From Buchnera aphidicola (Kurisakia onigurumii) (GTDB lineage Bacteria > Pseudomonadota > Gammaproteobacteria > Enterobacterales > Enterobacteriaceae): a stretch of 64,000 nucleotides of DNA. Where the stretch lies: NCBI RefSeq assembly GCF_039394605.1, contig NZ_CP135033.1, positions 372,001 through 436,000 of the forward strand. The letters run 5' to 3'. Made by a program: the position numbers and the translations under genes. The notes below the pieces were generated by a model that was not told where the DNA came from, made no database searches, and was given only the letters and a program-made list of their open reading frames with translations. Every line of letters begins with the position of its first letter. Position 1 is the first letter of the stretch. Below, piece after piece: positions 20,438 to 30,302 of the stretch.

Positions 20438-23400
20438 ATGAAAAATGAAAAATTAAATGTATTTTCTATGATTATATCAGAAAAGATATTAATAGAAGCA
20501 TCAGCAGGAACAGGTAAAACCTATAATATAGTATTAATTTATATAAGATTAATACTAGGAATTCATCCAAAAAAAAATTATATGGAACCTTATTCTGTAA
20601 AAAATATTTTATTAATCACATATACTAATAAAGCATTAGAAGAAATAAAAAAAAGAATAATTGATATTATAGAAAAATTAAAAAAATCATGTATAAATAA
20701 AAAAAACAGAATAAAAGAAATTAATATAATTTTTAAAAAAATTTCTAATTTTGATAAATCTATAAAATTATTAGAAAAAGCGGAATTAGAAATGCACGAA
20801 GCATCTATATATACAATTCATAAATTTTGTTTTCAAGTCATCAACTCTAATAATTTTTTATGGAACAATATATACCAATCTACTATTTTAAATGAAGAAA
20901 CGAAAATTTATTACCAATCATTATTATATTTCTGGAAAAATATTTATTCTTCTTTACCTTCCGAAATAATATCTATCATTTATGAATATTGGAAAAATCC
21001 AGATAAATTATTGATAGAAATAAAAAAATGGATAAAAATATATTTTAAATACATAAAAAAAAAATCTATATCAAAAAAACATATATTAGATTTTCATAAA
21101 AAAAATATTTTAAAAATAAATAATTTTAAAAAATTTTGGATACAAAAAAAAGAAATAATATTTTTTTTATTAAATAAAATAAAAAAAATAAATACAAAAT
21201 TTCCGATAAAAAAATATTCTATGTATATCCAAAAAATATGTATATGGTGTAAAACAGATACAAAAAATTATTTTTTTCCTAAAGAAATAAATTTTATTCA
21301 GAATATTTTTTTAAAAAAAAAAACCGAAATATTTAAAAAAAAAAATAATCTAAAAATTTTTAATAAAATTAATATTTTTTTAAAAAAAAATATTTCATTA
21401 AAAGAAATATTTTTATTTTATGCAATGGTAAAAATTCAAAAAAATATAGAAAAAGAAAAAAATACATTTTCAAAATTAGAATTTGACGATTTAATCGATA
21501 TTTTATACGAAGGTATTGTAATAAAAAAAAATATTTTATTAATAAACTTTATACGAGAAAAATATCCTATTGCTTTAATAGATGAATGCCAAGATATTAA
21601 TTTTCAACAATATAAATTTTTTCAAAAAATATATGAAAAAAAAAATACAGCATTAATTTTAATAGGAGATCCTAAACAATCTATTTTTAGCTTTACTGGA
21701 GCTAATGTATTTTCGTATATAAAATATAAACAAAAAATAAATAAAAAATATTTCTTAGAAACAAATTGGAGATCTTCTAAAAAAATAATAGAAAATATTA
21801 ATAATATATTTAATTATAATAATAATCCTTTTATTTTTCCTGAAATAAAATATAAAAATATCAAATATTCTAAAAAAAATAAAAAATACTCTTTTCAAAT
21901 TAATAAAATTTTACAACCAGCTTTTAATATTTATTATTTTGATTTAAAAAATCAGATTAATTTAGCAGATTATTATAAATGGAGTAGTAAAAAATGTTCA
22001 CAAGGCATTTTAAAATTAGTAAATAGTATAGAAAATAAAACAAGTACAATATACATAAAAAATAAAAAAAAAAATTTATCTTTTCAAGATATTGCTATAT
22101 TAGTAAGAAACTATAATGAAGCAAAAATAATAAAACAATATTTAAAAAAAGAAAAAATTAGTTCGTATTACTCTTCAAATAAAAATAATATTTTTTCTAC
22201 TTCAGAATGTTTAGAAATATTATGGTTTTTACAAGCTATACTATATAAAAAAGAAAAATATATTATTAGAGCATTTAATACAATTCTGCTTGGTTGTGAA
22301 AAAAATAATATATATAACTTTTACGAAAATAAAAAAAATAAAATATATATAATGGAAAAAATTGAAAAATTTTTAATACTTTGGAAAAATAAAGGAATTT
22401 ATAATTTAATAAAAAAAGTTACTGTTAGTAATATTATTACGAAAAAAAAATTGTATGATGAACAAATAATTATCAATTATCTTCATATAGGAGAAATATT
22501 ACAAAAAAAATATAATAATAAATACAATAAATTTTTTATAATTAATTGGATAAAAAAACAAATTAATTATTCCTATTTATGCGAAAATAAAAATTTTCAT
22601 ATTAGAACAATACAATCTAAAAAATCTATTCAGATCATTACTATACATAAATCTAAAGGATTAGAGTATCCTATTGTTTGGATACCTTTTATAATAAACT
22701 TTCAGAAAAATAATACAAAAATACATTTTAGCCGAAAAAATTTTAATCCAATATTTAATTTATATAATACAAAAAATAAAACAAAATGGATTAAAGAAGA
22801 ATCTTTATCAGAAGAAATTCGAATTATTTACGTAGCTTTGACTCGATCTATTTTACAATGTAATTTTACAGTAGCACCTATAAAAAAAAAATATGATTCA
22901 TCTAAAAATACAGACATCCATAAAACCGGATTAGGATATATTTTACAAAATAAAAAAAAAATAAATAGCAAAAAATTAAAAATTTTATTTAAATTAAAAT
23001 TTAAAAATAAATTAAATAATAATATATTATATGAATCTAAAGAAGAAAAAAATAAAGAAAATAAATTAATAACTTATACAAAAAAAAATAAAAATATAAA
23101 AATTTATAAAAAAAATAAATTAAAAAATAAATTTTTTACAAAAAAAATCATCAGTTACTCTCAATTAACATATAATTCATTTAACAATAATTATATTATT
23201 AAAAATAATGAAAAACAAAAAAATAAATTAGTAAAAACAGAAAATACAATTGAATCTTATATATTTGAAAAAGGAAAAAATTTTGGTTTATTTATTCATG
23301 AAATTTTGAAAATATACAATTTTTCTGAATGTATAAAACAAAAAAAAATATTCTATATAATTAATAAATTTAATTTTCCTATAAATAATATTGATGTTTT

Positions 23401-23944
23401 ATACAAATGGATTAACAATATCATTAACACTCAACTATATCCTACAAAAATAAAATTATCTAAAATATTACTAAATAATTTTCAAAAAGAATTTGAATTT
23501 TATATTCCTATAAAAAAAATATTATATGCAAAAAATTTAAATATTTTTTTACAAGAAAAAAATAAAAAAAATATTTCTAAATTATATTTTGATCCAATAT
23601 CTGGTATATTACATGGATTTATAGATTTAATTATAAAAATAAAAAATAAATATTTTATCATCGAATATAAATCTGATTGGTTAGGAGAAGAATATAAAAA
23701 TTATAATATCAATAATATGCAAAAAAGTATATTTTTAAACAAATATGACCTACAATGCAATATTTATATTTTAGGACTACATAGATATTTACAGCAAAGA
23801 ATTAAAACATATAATTTTAAAAAAAATTTTGGAGGATTTTTTTATTTATTTTTAAGAGGATTACATCCTAATTATAAAAAAACAGGAATATTTTTTATTA
23901 GTTCTGATAGTATTAACATACAAAAATTAAATAAATTGTTTTAA
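20438..23944 (+). CDS. recB: Exodeoxyribonuclease V beta subunit RecB
   Basis: 3'-5' helicase and nuclease subunit of RecBCD, for double-strand break repair and degradation of linear DNA. The 1,168 residues are near the 1,180 of E. coli. The UvrD-type helicase has Walker A EASAGTGKTYNI (about 20-31), motif Ia ILLITYTNKALEEI, Walker B LIDECQDI, GDPKQSIFSFTGA, motif IV ETNWRSSK, IQIITIHKSKGLEYPIVW and YVALTRS. The C-terminal nuclease domain keeps the first acidic residue (HGFIDLI) and the lysine, but the E. coli DYKSNWLG motif reads EYKSDWLG at about residue 1076, a conservative D-to-E change at a catalytic position. It lies between recC (split) and recD. Confidence 0.95.
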   Translation: MKNEKLNVFSMIISEKILIEASAGTGKTYNIVLIYIRLILGIHPKKNYMEPYSVKNILLITYTNKALEEIKKRIIDIIEKLKKSCINKKNRIKEINIIFKKISNFDKSIKLLEKAELEMHEASIYTIHKFCFQVINSNNFLWNNIYQSTILNEETKIYYQSLLYFWKNIYSSLPSEIISIIYEYWKNPDKLLIEIKKWIKIYFKYIKKKSISKKHILDFHKKNILKINNFKKFWIQKKEIIFFLLNKIKKINTKFPIKKYSMYIQKICIWCKTDTKNYFFPKEINFIQNIFLKKKTEIFKKKNNLKIFNKINIFLKKNISLKEIFLFYAMVKIQKNIEKEKNTFSKLEFDDLIDILYEGIVIKKNILLINFIREKYPIALIDECQDINFQQYKFFQKIYEKKNTALILIGDPKQSIFSFTGANVFSYIKYKQKINKKYFLETNWRSSKKIIENINNIFNYNNNPFIFPEIKYKNIKYSKKNKKYSFQINKILQPAFNIYYFDLKNQINLADYYKWSSKKCSQGILKLVNSIENKTSTIYIKNKKKNLSFQDIAILVRNYNEAKIIKQYLKKEKISSYYSSNKNNIFSTSECLEILWFLQAILYKKEKYIIRAFNTILLGCEKNNIYNFYENKKNKIYIMEKIEKFLILWKNKGIYNLIKKVTVSNIITKKKLYDEQIIINYLHIGEILQKKYNNKYNKFFIINWIKKQINYSYLCENKNFHIRTIQSKKSIQIITIHKSKGLEYPIVWIPFIINFQKNNTKIHFSRKNFNPIFNLYNTKNKTKWIKEESLSEEIRIIYVALTRSILQCNFTVAPIKKKYDSSKNTDIHKTGLGYILQNKKKINSKKLKILFKLKFKNKLNNNILYESKEEKNKENKLITYTKKNKNIKIYKKNKLKNKFFTKKIISYSQLTYNSFNNNYIIKNNEKQKNKLVKTENTIESYIFEKGKNFGLFIHEILKIYNFSECIKQKKIFYIINKFNFPINNIDVLYKWINNIINTQLYPTKIKLSKILLNNFQKEFEFYIPIKKILYAKNLNIFLQEKNKKNISKLYFDPISGILHGFIDLIIKIKNKYFIIEYKSDWLGEEYKNYNINNMQKSIFLNKYDLQCNIYILGLHRYLQQRIKTYNFKKNFGGFFYLFLRGLHPNYKKTGIFFISSDSINIQKLNKLF

Positions 23945-23964
23945 ATATTAAAAATATTAAAAAA

Positions 23965-25791
23965 ATGAAAATAAAAATAAAAAAATTACTGCAAGATGCT
24001 GCAAAAAATAAAATAATAAATTTATTTGATTTTTATTTTTCTACTATTTTATTTGATCAATATGAAGTAGAAATTATTTTCATTGCCGCTTGTATTAGTT
24101 ATTATTATAATATTGGAAATATATATCTTCCTATTTCCGTAATCGAAAAAAAAAAAGTTTTTTTGCATCAAAAAAAATACAATAATATAATAAAAAAAAT
24201 TTGGAAGTGTGTAGATAAAGTTAAAGATTGGAACAAATATTTAAATAATCATAAATTGTTTAAAAAAAAATCAATTTTATTTCCAATTATAATTGTAGAT
24301 AACAATATATATTTAAAAAAAGTATGGGAACAAAAAGAATATATAAAAAAATATTTTTTAAAAAAAAAAAAAGATTTTAAAATAAATTTAAATAAAACAA
24401 AAAAAATTCTTGATATAATGTTCAAAACAAAAATTGATAAATATCAAAAAATATCTATAGTATTATCATTAATTAAAAAAATTACATTTATTATAGGAGG
24501 ACCAGGAACAGGAAAAACAACAACTGTACTAAAAATACTGCTTGCTATTATTAGAATAAAAAATCATAAAAACATAAAAATTAAATTATGCGCTCCTACA
24601 GGTAAAGCTTCTTTTAAATTAATTGAATCCATAAATAATTCTATAAAAAAAACCAATGTTTCAAAAAAAGAAAAAAAAATATTACCAAAATCATCAAATA
24701 CTATTCATAGTTTTATATTAAAATATAAAAAAAAAAAATATTTAAATAAAAAAATAGACTTTGATGTATTAATAATAGATGAATCTTCTATGATTGATAT
24801 TAATATCATGTATGAATTAATAAAATTAATACCAATAAATTCTCGAATTATATTTTTAGGAGATTATAATCAATTACCTTCTGTTCAATCCGGATCCATA
24901 TTAAAAGATATTTGCAAAAATTTTGATAATACATACGATATATTTACAGCAAAAAAAATTAATTTTTTAATACAAGAAAAAGTTTGTGTTACACAAAAAA
25001 AATACTTAAATATTAAAAATAATATTTGTATTTTAAAAAAAAATTACAGATTTTCAAGAAAATCAAATATACATAATTTTTCTACATGGATAATAGAAAA
25101 AAACATGATTTTAATAAAAAATATTTTAAAAAACAAAATGAATGAAATACATTATTTTAATTTTAAAAATATAGATAAATATTTTTTACTATTGAGAAAA
25201 ATGTCAAAAAATTTTAATACATATTGGATCAGTGTTATTAAAAATAACAAAATAATGGAAATATTTGAAAATTTCAATAAATTTCGAATATTATGTGTTA
25301 TAAATGAAGGAATTTTTGGAGTAAAATTTATTAATGAATATTTAGATAAATTAATGTTCAATAAATATCATAAAAAATTATTTTTTAATAAAAATAATAA
25401 AAAAGAATTTGTAGGAAAAGTAATACAAATTACAAAAAATAATAAAATATTAAATATTTTTAATGGAGAAATAGGAATATTTTTGTTAGATAAAAAAAAT
25501 AAAATTAAAATATTTTTTTTATCTCAAGAAAATAAATTTAAAAAAATTAATCCTCAAATAATTCATGATTATCAATCAGCATGGTGTACTACTGTTCACA
25601 AATCTCAAGGTTCAGAATTTGATAATATTTTTTTAATTTTTCCAAATAAATATATTCATTCTTTAAATAATCAATTAATTTATACTGCTATCACAAGAGC
25701 AAAAAAAAATATTTATATATTATCGAAGAAAAAAATAATTTATAAATCTATACAAAATGAATATTCTAGAAAAAGCATTATTTTTTTATAA
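23965..25791 (+). CDS. recD: Exodeoxyribonuclease V alpha subunit RecD
   Basis: 5'-3' helicase subunit of RecBCD. Its 608 residues match the E. coli length. SF1B motifs are visible: Walker A GGPGTGKTTTVLK (about residue 180), CAPTGKAS, Walker B VLIIDESSMID, LGDYNQLPSVQSG, and near the C-terminus AWCTTVHKSQGSEFD and YTAITRAKK. It begins 20 bp after recB, so the three rec genes form one operon. Its last 14 bp overlap the convergent end of argA. Confidence 0.94.
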   Translation: MKIKIKKLLQDAAKNKIINLFDFYFSTILFDQYEVEIIFIAACISYYYNIGNIYLPISVIEKKKVFLHQKKYNNIIKKIWKCVDKVKDWNKYLNNHKLFKKKSILFPIIIVDNNIYLKKVWEQKEYIKKYFLKKKKDFKINLNKTKKILDIMFKTKIDKYQKISIVLSLIKKITFIIGGPGTGKTTTVLKILLAIIRIKNHKNIKIKLCAPTGKASFKLIESINNSIKKTNVSKKEKKILPKSSNTIHSFILKYKKKKYLNKKIDFDVLIIDESSMIDINIMYELIKLIPINSRIIFLGDYNQLPSVQSGSILKDICKNFDNTYDIFTAKKINFLIQEKVCVTQKKYLNIKNNICILKKNYRFSRKSNIHNFSTWIIEKNMILIKNILKNKMNEIHYFNFKNIDKYFLLLRKMSKNFNTYWISVIKNNKIMEIFENFNKFRILCVINEGIFGVKFINEYLDKLMFNKYHKKLFFNKNNKKEFVGKVIQITKNNKILNIFNGEIGIFLLDKKNKIKIFFLSQENKFKKINPQIIHDYQSAWCTTVHKSQGSEFDNIFLIFPNKYIHSLNNQLIYTAITRAKKNIYILSKKKIIYKSIQNEYSRKSIIFL

Positions 25792-27112
25792 TATCTAAAA
25801 TAAGTATTTTATAATCATTTTTTTTAAAATAAATACTTTGTACATTATCTGGTAAAAAATCAATTCTCGTTAATAAAAATCCTTTTTTTTGAAACCATGA
25901 TACTTTATTTTTTGTAAAAATAAATATTTTTTTTAAATTAATTTTTTTTGCTCTAGATTTAATTTCACATAATAATAAATCTTCCTTATATAAGTTATTA
26001 TAATCAGGATGAATAGAAAAAAATGATATTTCTCCAATTCGATCTTTTAAAAAAGAATTTAGCGCAACACAAGCAATTACCAATTTTTCTTTTTTTATAA
26101 CAATAAAATTATCAATTTCATTTTCTATTTTATTCTTATATTTATCATTATAATTTTTTTTATTATTTGTTAAATTAATTAATTTTAATATTCCATTAAT
26201 ATCAAATATTGATGCTTTTTGTATTTTTTCTGAAGGTTTTATTACTATTTGTGTTCCTGTTCTTTTAATATTAAAAACTTCTCTCAATAATGTATCTTTT
26301 TCTTTATAACTAATAAAATGAATTTTCGAAATTCCACTATTACAAATATTTATTGCATTTTTTAAAAAATAAATTATTTTTTTTTCTACATAAAATTTAT
26401 TTTTTTGAATATAATAAATGTATTTTTTTAAACTTTTAATAGAAAATTCTGAAATAATTTTGTTCGTATTAAAATCTATAATACCTTTTTTATCTAAAAA
26501 TATTAATATCTTATCTGCTTTTATTTCAATTGATATATAAGATAAAATATCTTGATATGAAATATAAAAACATTCTCCAGTTACAGAATGAGCTATAGGA
26601 CTAATTAAAATAATTGAATTATTATTCAATTGAAAATTTATTAATTCTGTATTAATACTTCGTATTTTACCAGTATATAAATAATCAACTCTATCTAAAT
26701 TTCTTAAAGGTTGTGCTGTAATAAAATTACTTCCAGATATGATATTAAAAAATTTTTTTTTTAAAAAATAATTATCTAAATTTGCAGAAAACCCAGAGAT
26801 AATATCTATTTGTATTTTTCCTGATATTTCTTTTATAATTTTTAAAATTTCAATATTAGTAATTTGAATTTGTTTATGAGATAAATAAAGAATCTTTTTT
26901 TTTTTAATTGCAGAATTTACCTGGTGAGAAATATCATATATTATTACTATTTTTATTCCTAAACTATGTAATAAAATTATATCTTGTATAATTTCAAAAA
27001 AATTTAAATCATAAAATATTTTTGATGTGAACATAATTACAAATTTTTTATCTTTACATGTATTTAAATAAGGTAAAAGATATCGTAATTTCTGAATAAA
27101 ATTCGATTTCAT
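25778..27112 (-). CDS. argA: N-acetylglutamate synthase
   Basis: First step of arginine synthesis, acetylating glutamate with acetyl-CoA. The 444 residues (E. coli 443) comprise an N-terminal amino-acid-kinase-like regulatory domain (about 1-290: FVIMFTSKIFYD, LLHSLGIKIVIIYD, GNFITAQPL-like GSNFITAQPLR, SPIAHSVTGECF) and a C-terminal GNAT acetyltransferase domain (about 295-440: RKASIFDINGIL-like start, FIVIKKEKLVIACVAL, SIHPDYNN, WFQKKGFL). Its stop overlaps recD by 14 bp. Upstream on the same strand is tRNA-fMet, separated by a strong hairpin followed by a T run. Arginine is another essential amino acid for the insect host. Confidence 0.95.
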   Translation of the reverse strand: MKSNFIQKLRYLLPYLNTCKDKKFVIMFTSKIFYDLNFFEIIQDIILLHSLGIKIVIIYDISHQVNSAIKKKKILYLSHKQIQITNIEILKIIKEISGKIQIDIISGFSANLDNYFLKKKFFNIISGSNFITAQPLRNLDRVDYLYTGKIRSINTELINFQLNNNSIILISPIAHSVTGECFYISYQDILSYISIEIKADKILIFLDKKGIIDFNTNKIISEFSIKSLKKYIYYIQKNKFYVEKKIIYFLKNAINICNSGISKIHFISYKEKDTLLREVFNIKRTGTQIVIKPSEKIQKASIFDINGILKLINLTNNKKNYNDKYKNKIENEIDNFIVIKKEKLVIACVALNSFLKDRIGEISFFSIHPDYNNLYKEDLLLCEIKSRAKKINLKKIFIFTKNKVSWFQKKGFLLTRIDFLPDNVQSIYFKKNDYKILILDIIKK

Positions 27113-27137
27113 AATATTTGTCCAGTAAACAATAAAA

Positions 27138-27217
27138 AAATTTATAAATATAGTTAATTCAAAAATATTTACTTTATATAAACTTAATATTTTTGAATTA
27201 ACTATATTTATAAATTT
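27138..27217 (-). terminator. 32-bp perfect-stem hairpin with T7, between tRNA-fMet and argA
   Basis: The arms 27138-27169 and 27186-27217 are exact reverse complements (32 of 32) around a 16-nt loop. On the minus strand the stem is followed by seven T (27134-27140, partly within the stem foot). It lies 13 bp downstream of tRNA-fMet and 25 bp upstream of argA, so it reads as a factor-independent terminator for the tRNA. The stem is nearly all A/T, and its length is far beyond a normal terminator. Confidence 0.65.
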
Positions 27218-27230
27218 ATTTTATATAATT

Positions 27231-27307
<77 letters not shown>

Positions 27308-27326
27308 TCTTTTATTTTAAATTAAA

Positions 27327-27355
27327 ATAATAACACATTTAATGTTTATCGTCAA
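27327..27355 (-). promoter_or_regulatory. Sigma70-type promoter of tRNA-fMet (proximal)
   Basis: On the minus strand TTGACG (27350-27355) is followed by 17 bp and TATTAT (27327-27332). The expected start is about 12-15 nt upstream of the mature tRNA. Near-consensus elements with optimal spacing stand out in this AT-rich background. Confidence 0.7.
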
Positions 27356-27369
27356 ACTATTTATTTTTA

Positions 27370-27397
27370 AATATAATTTTATATACAATAACGTCAA
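27370..27397 (-). promoter_or_regulatory. Sigma70-type promoter of tRNA-fMet (distal)
   Basis: On the minus strand a second TTGACG (27392-27397) is followed by 16 bp and TATATT (27370-27375), about 42 bp upstream of the proximal promoter. Both promoters share the same -35 hexamer, suggesting a strong tandem-promoter stable-RNA gene. Confidence 0.5.
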
Positions 27398-27704
27398 TAA
27401 TAATTTTTATATAAAAAATATTAATTTAATTAAAAAAAATAAATTAAAAAAATAAAATAACGTGGTATTATTAAATAATTAAATTAAATATTATTTTTTT
27501 ATAAATTTATCAATATATATTTTATAAATAAAAATTTTTATTTTCAATAAAAATATAAATATTTAAATAATTTTTTAATATATTTTAATAAATTTTTATG
27601 AACAAAAAAAATAAAAAATTTTTTATTGAAAAAATATAAAAATATTAAAAATAAAAAATTTAACATACTTAACATAATAAAGAAATTATTTAAGAGAAAT
27701 AATA

Positions 27705-28130
27705 ATGTTAAAAAAGGGTTCTAGAAGAAAAGCTAGAGAATATGTTTTACAAGCAATTTATGCTTGGCAAATTTCTGATAATTATATTCAAGATATCAAA
27801 ATACAATTTTTAAATAAAATAAAAAAAAATCAAGCTGATTTATTATATTTTCAAGATGTACTCATGGGTATATTTAAATATCATATTTATCTAGATAAAC
27901 TAATGAAACCTTATTTATCTCGATCTTTAAATAAATTAGGACAAATAGAAAAAGCAATATTACGTATATCTTTTTATGAATTATCAAAACGTTTAGATAT
28001 TCCATATAAAGTATCTATTAATGAAGGAATCGAATTAGCAAAATCTTTTGGAGCAGAAGATAGTCACAAATTTATTAATGGAGTATTAGACCAAGCTGCA
28101 TTAAAAATACGTTTCTCTATAAAAAAATAA
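27705..28130 (+). CDS. nusB: Transcription antitermination factor NusB
   Basis: Binds boxA RNA together with S10 (NusE) and supports rRNA antitermination and rRNA folding. The 141 residues (E. coli 139) align end to end: [16 protein letters not shown] at the N-terminus, [25 protein letters not shown] and [25 protein letters not shown]. The protein is all-helical with no catalytic site. tusE follows after 6 bp. E. coli neighbours ribD-ribH upstream and thiL downstream are missing. Confidence 0.95.
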   Translation: MLKKGSRRKAREYVLQAIYAWQISDNYIQDIKIQFLNKIKKNQADLLYFQDVLMGIFKYHIYLDKLMKPYLSRSLNKLGQIEKAILRISFYELSKRLDIPYKVSINEGIELAKSFGAEDSHKFINGVLDQAALKIRFSIKK

Positions 28131-28136
28131 AATAAT

Positions 28137-28466
28137 ATGAAAAATATAAATAAAAAAGTTAAAATTAAAAAAGATAATTTCGGATATTTAATAAATTATT
28201 TAGATTGGAATGAATCTATAGCTAAACAAATCGCAAGAGAAGAAAATATTTTATTAAATTCAAATCATTGGGAAATAATATATTTTATAAGAAATTTTTA
28301 CATTGAATTTAATATTGTTCCTCCTCTTAGAATACTATCTCAATCTTTAAAAAAAAAAATTAAAAGAAAAATAAATAGTTGCGATTTATTTAATTTATTT
28401 CCTAAAAATCCAATATTACAATCTAGTAAAATTGCAGGAATACCTAAACCTAATCAATGCATATAA
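28137..28466 (+). CDS. tusE: Sulfur relay protein TusE (DsrC family)
   Basis: Takes sulfur from TusBCD and delivers it to MnmA for tRNA s2U34 formation. The 109 residues match E. coli TusE (109). The DsrC-family C-terminus IAGIPKPNQCI carries the conserved penultimate cysteine. Other family features are YLDWNESIAKQIAREENI and HWEIIYFIRNFYIEFN. It probably forms a transcript with nusB and works with tusA (11469). It converges on cyoE, 32 bp away. Confidence 0.93.
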   Translation: MKNINKKVKIKKDNFGYLINYLDWNESIAKQIAREENILLNSNHWEIIYFIRNFYIEFNIVPPLRILSQSLKKKIKRKINSCDLFNLFPKNPILQSSKIAGIPKPNQCI

Positions 28467-28498
28467 AAAATTAATATTTTTTATTAAAAATAAAAAAA

Positions 28499-29362
28499 TT
28501 AAAAACTAATTATAATAGTTAAATTAAAAATTAATATAATAAAAATAGAAAAAATAAAAATTAAACGAGAATATGAACGTAAATAAAAATCAAAAAATTC
28601 AAAAAAAGAAATCATTAACCATAATATTCCAAAAATAAAACACGTGAAAAAACAAAATAAATTAATAAAATTATTTATATATAAAAAAAATAAAAATAAC
28701 AAAAATAAAAAAATACTAATAATAATACAAATACGGGTACACTTTATACCATATACTATTGGAAAAATTGGTATTTTTATAATTTTATAATCATTAAGTC
28801 TAAACAAAGAAATAGAATAAAAATGAGCTAATTGCCAAAATACTAATATTAAAAATAATATTAAAAAACATAAATCAATTTTGTTAGAAACTGAAGAATA
28901 TCCTATAGATACAGGAATAGAACCAGAAATACTTCCTATTAAAGTAGAATGTACTGAATTTCTCTTCATGAAAAAACTATAAACAATAACATAAAAAAAT
29001 AATCCAATACATCCTAAAAAAAAAGATATGTTATTAACATAATAAAATAATAAAAATAACCCTATACAACCAGTAAAAAAAGCAAAAATATAAGCAGATT
29101 TTATAGTAATAATTTTTTTTACTAATACTCTATTTTTAGTTCGAGTAATCATTCGATCAATATCAGAATCAATTATATTATTAAATATACAACCTGAAAT
29201 AATAATTAAAATAACACCAATCGATGATATATATAATAAAAATAAATTTATATTTTCTTTAGAAGCTAAAAAAAAACCGCCTAAAAAAGAAAAATAATTT
29301 CCAAAAACAATACCAGGTTTAATTAAATTTAAATATTTTTTAAACTTAAAAAAATTTTTCAT
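28499..29362 (-). CDS. cyoE: Protoheme IX farnesyltransferase (heme O synthase)
   Basis: UbiA-family membrane prenyltransferase that converts heme b to heme o for the cytochrome bo3 oxidase. The 287 residues (E. coli 296) span about nine hydrophobic helices. The two aspartate-rich regions are visible: NNIIDSDIDRMITRTKNR (first) and the RLNDYKIIKIP segment (second), with RNSVHSTLIGSISGSIPVSIGY between them. Its ATG overlaps the cyoD stop by 4 bp, implying translational coupling. Last gene of the cyo operon. Confidence 0.94.
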   Translation of the reverse strand: MKNFFKFKKYLNLIKPGIVFGNYFSFLGGFFLASKENINLFLLYISSIGVILIIISGCIFNNIIDSDIDRMITRTKNRVLVKKIITIKSAYIFAFFTGCIGLFLLFYYVNNISFFLGCIGLFFYVIVYSFFMKRNSVHSTLIGSISGSIPVSIGYSSVSNKIDLCFLILFLILVFWQLAHFYSISLFRLNDYKIIKIPIFPIVYGIKCTRICIIISIFLFLLFLFFLYINNFINLFCFFTCFIFGILWLMISFFEFFDFYLRSYSRLIFIFSIFIILIFNLTIIISF

Positions 29363-29688
29363 GATTGTAGTAAATTACTATGTAAATTATACATAATCCA
29401 GATAGAACCAAAAATAATAATAACTATGATTAATAAAGAAAAAATGGAAATAATTAAATTCCATTTTAAATTTTTAATTTTTTTAATATGCAAAAAATAT
29501 AATATATGAACCATAAATTGGATTGTTAAAAACAATATTAAAATAATATAAGTTTTTTTATTAGAAAAAATAGTATAAAAAGTTATAAAAAAAGACAAAC
29601 AAGTCAATATTAAAGAATATAATAATCCTAAAAAATATAAATTAGATTTTTTCGAAAAAAATAAATTTTTTTTAATAAAATTAAACAT
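29359..29688 (-). CDS. cyoD: Cytochrome bo3 ubiquinol oxidase subunit IV
   Basis: Small accessory subunit that helps assemble the CuB site of subunit I. The 109 residues equal the E. coli length, with three hydrophobic helices (about 15-37, 45-67 and 75-100). The segment LFLTIQFMVHILYFLHI matches the conserved centre of the family. Start and stop codons overlap with neighbours: TAATG with cyoC and ATGA with cyoE. Confidence 0.92.
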   Translation of the reverse strand: MFNFIKKNLFFSKKSNLYFLGLLYSLILTCLSFFITFYTIFSNKKTYIILILFLTIQFMVHILYFLHIKKIKNLKWNLIISIFSLLIIVIIIFGSIWIMYNLHSNLLQS

Positions 29689-30302
29689 TAAAGTAATCCT
29701 ATTAAGTAAATAAAACTATATAAAAACAACCAAATTATATCCAAAAAATGCCAAAATAAACTAAAACAAAAAAAATTAGTATAATTTTTTTTATTAATTC
29801 CAGATAAATAAGTTTGAGATATTATAAATATAATCCAAATTAATCCTGAAAAAATGTGTATAGCATGAACAGATAACAATGTAAAAATGCTTGATAATAA
29901 ACCATTTTTTTGTGGAGAAAAACCATGTTTAATGAAATTATACATTTCAAAAACTTCTATACATAAAAATAATAATCCCAATATTAAAGTTAAAAATAAC
30001 CAATAATACATTTTTTTTATTTTTCTTTTTTGAAAATGTAAAAAAGAAATTCCACAAGAAAAAGAACTGAATAATAAAACCAATGTTTCTAAAAACACAG
30101 TTTTTAAACTTATTGTATTTTTATTTAAAAAAAAATGCATAGAACTACTTTTTATTACAAAATAAACAGAAAAAAAAGATGCAAAAATAATACAATCACT
30201 CATTAAATATAACCAAAATCCTAATATTTTTTTGCTTTCTAAATTAATTTTAGAACTATTTTCTTTTTCTTTTTTATAAGCGAAAATAATTTTTTTAGTC
30301 AT
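29688..30302 (-). CDS. cyoC: Cytochrome bo3 ubiquinol oxidase subunit III
   Basis: Membrane subunit of the heme-copper oxidase, five helices. The frame is open from 30326, but ATG 30302 ([12 protein letters not shown]) is chosen because AGGAAT lies about 8 nt upstream and the product is then 204 residues, as in E. coli. Conserved segments: [60 protein letters not shown] and [20 protein letters not shown]. It overlaps the end of cyoB by 8 bp. Confidence 0.93.
   Translation of the reverse strand: MTKKIIFAYKKEKENSSKINLESKKILGFWLYLMSDCIIFASFFSVYFVIKSSSMHFFLNKNTISLKTVFLETLVLLFSSFSCGISFLHFQKRKIKKMYYWLFLTLILGLLFLCIEVFEMYNFIKHGFSPQKNGLLSSIFTLLSVHAIHIFSGLIWIIFIISQTYLSGINKKNYTNFFCFSLFWHFLDIIWLFLYSFIYLIGLL

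Larger units (their letters stand above)
27308..27704. other. Gene-free spacer between tRNA-fMet and nusB
   Basis: This 397-bp spacer carries the two tRNA promoters at its left end; the rest (27398-27704) is A/T-rich with no supportable gene. In E. coli ribD and ribH lie directly upstream of nusB; no trace of either can be recognised here. An AAGAGAAAT ribosome binding site for nusB is at the right end. Confidence 0.6.
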
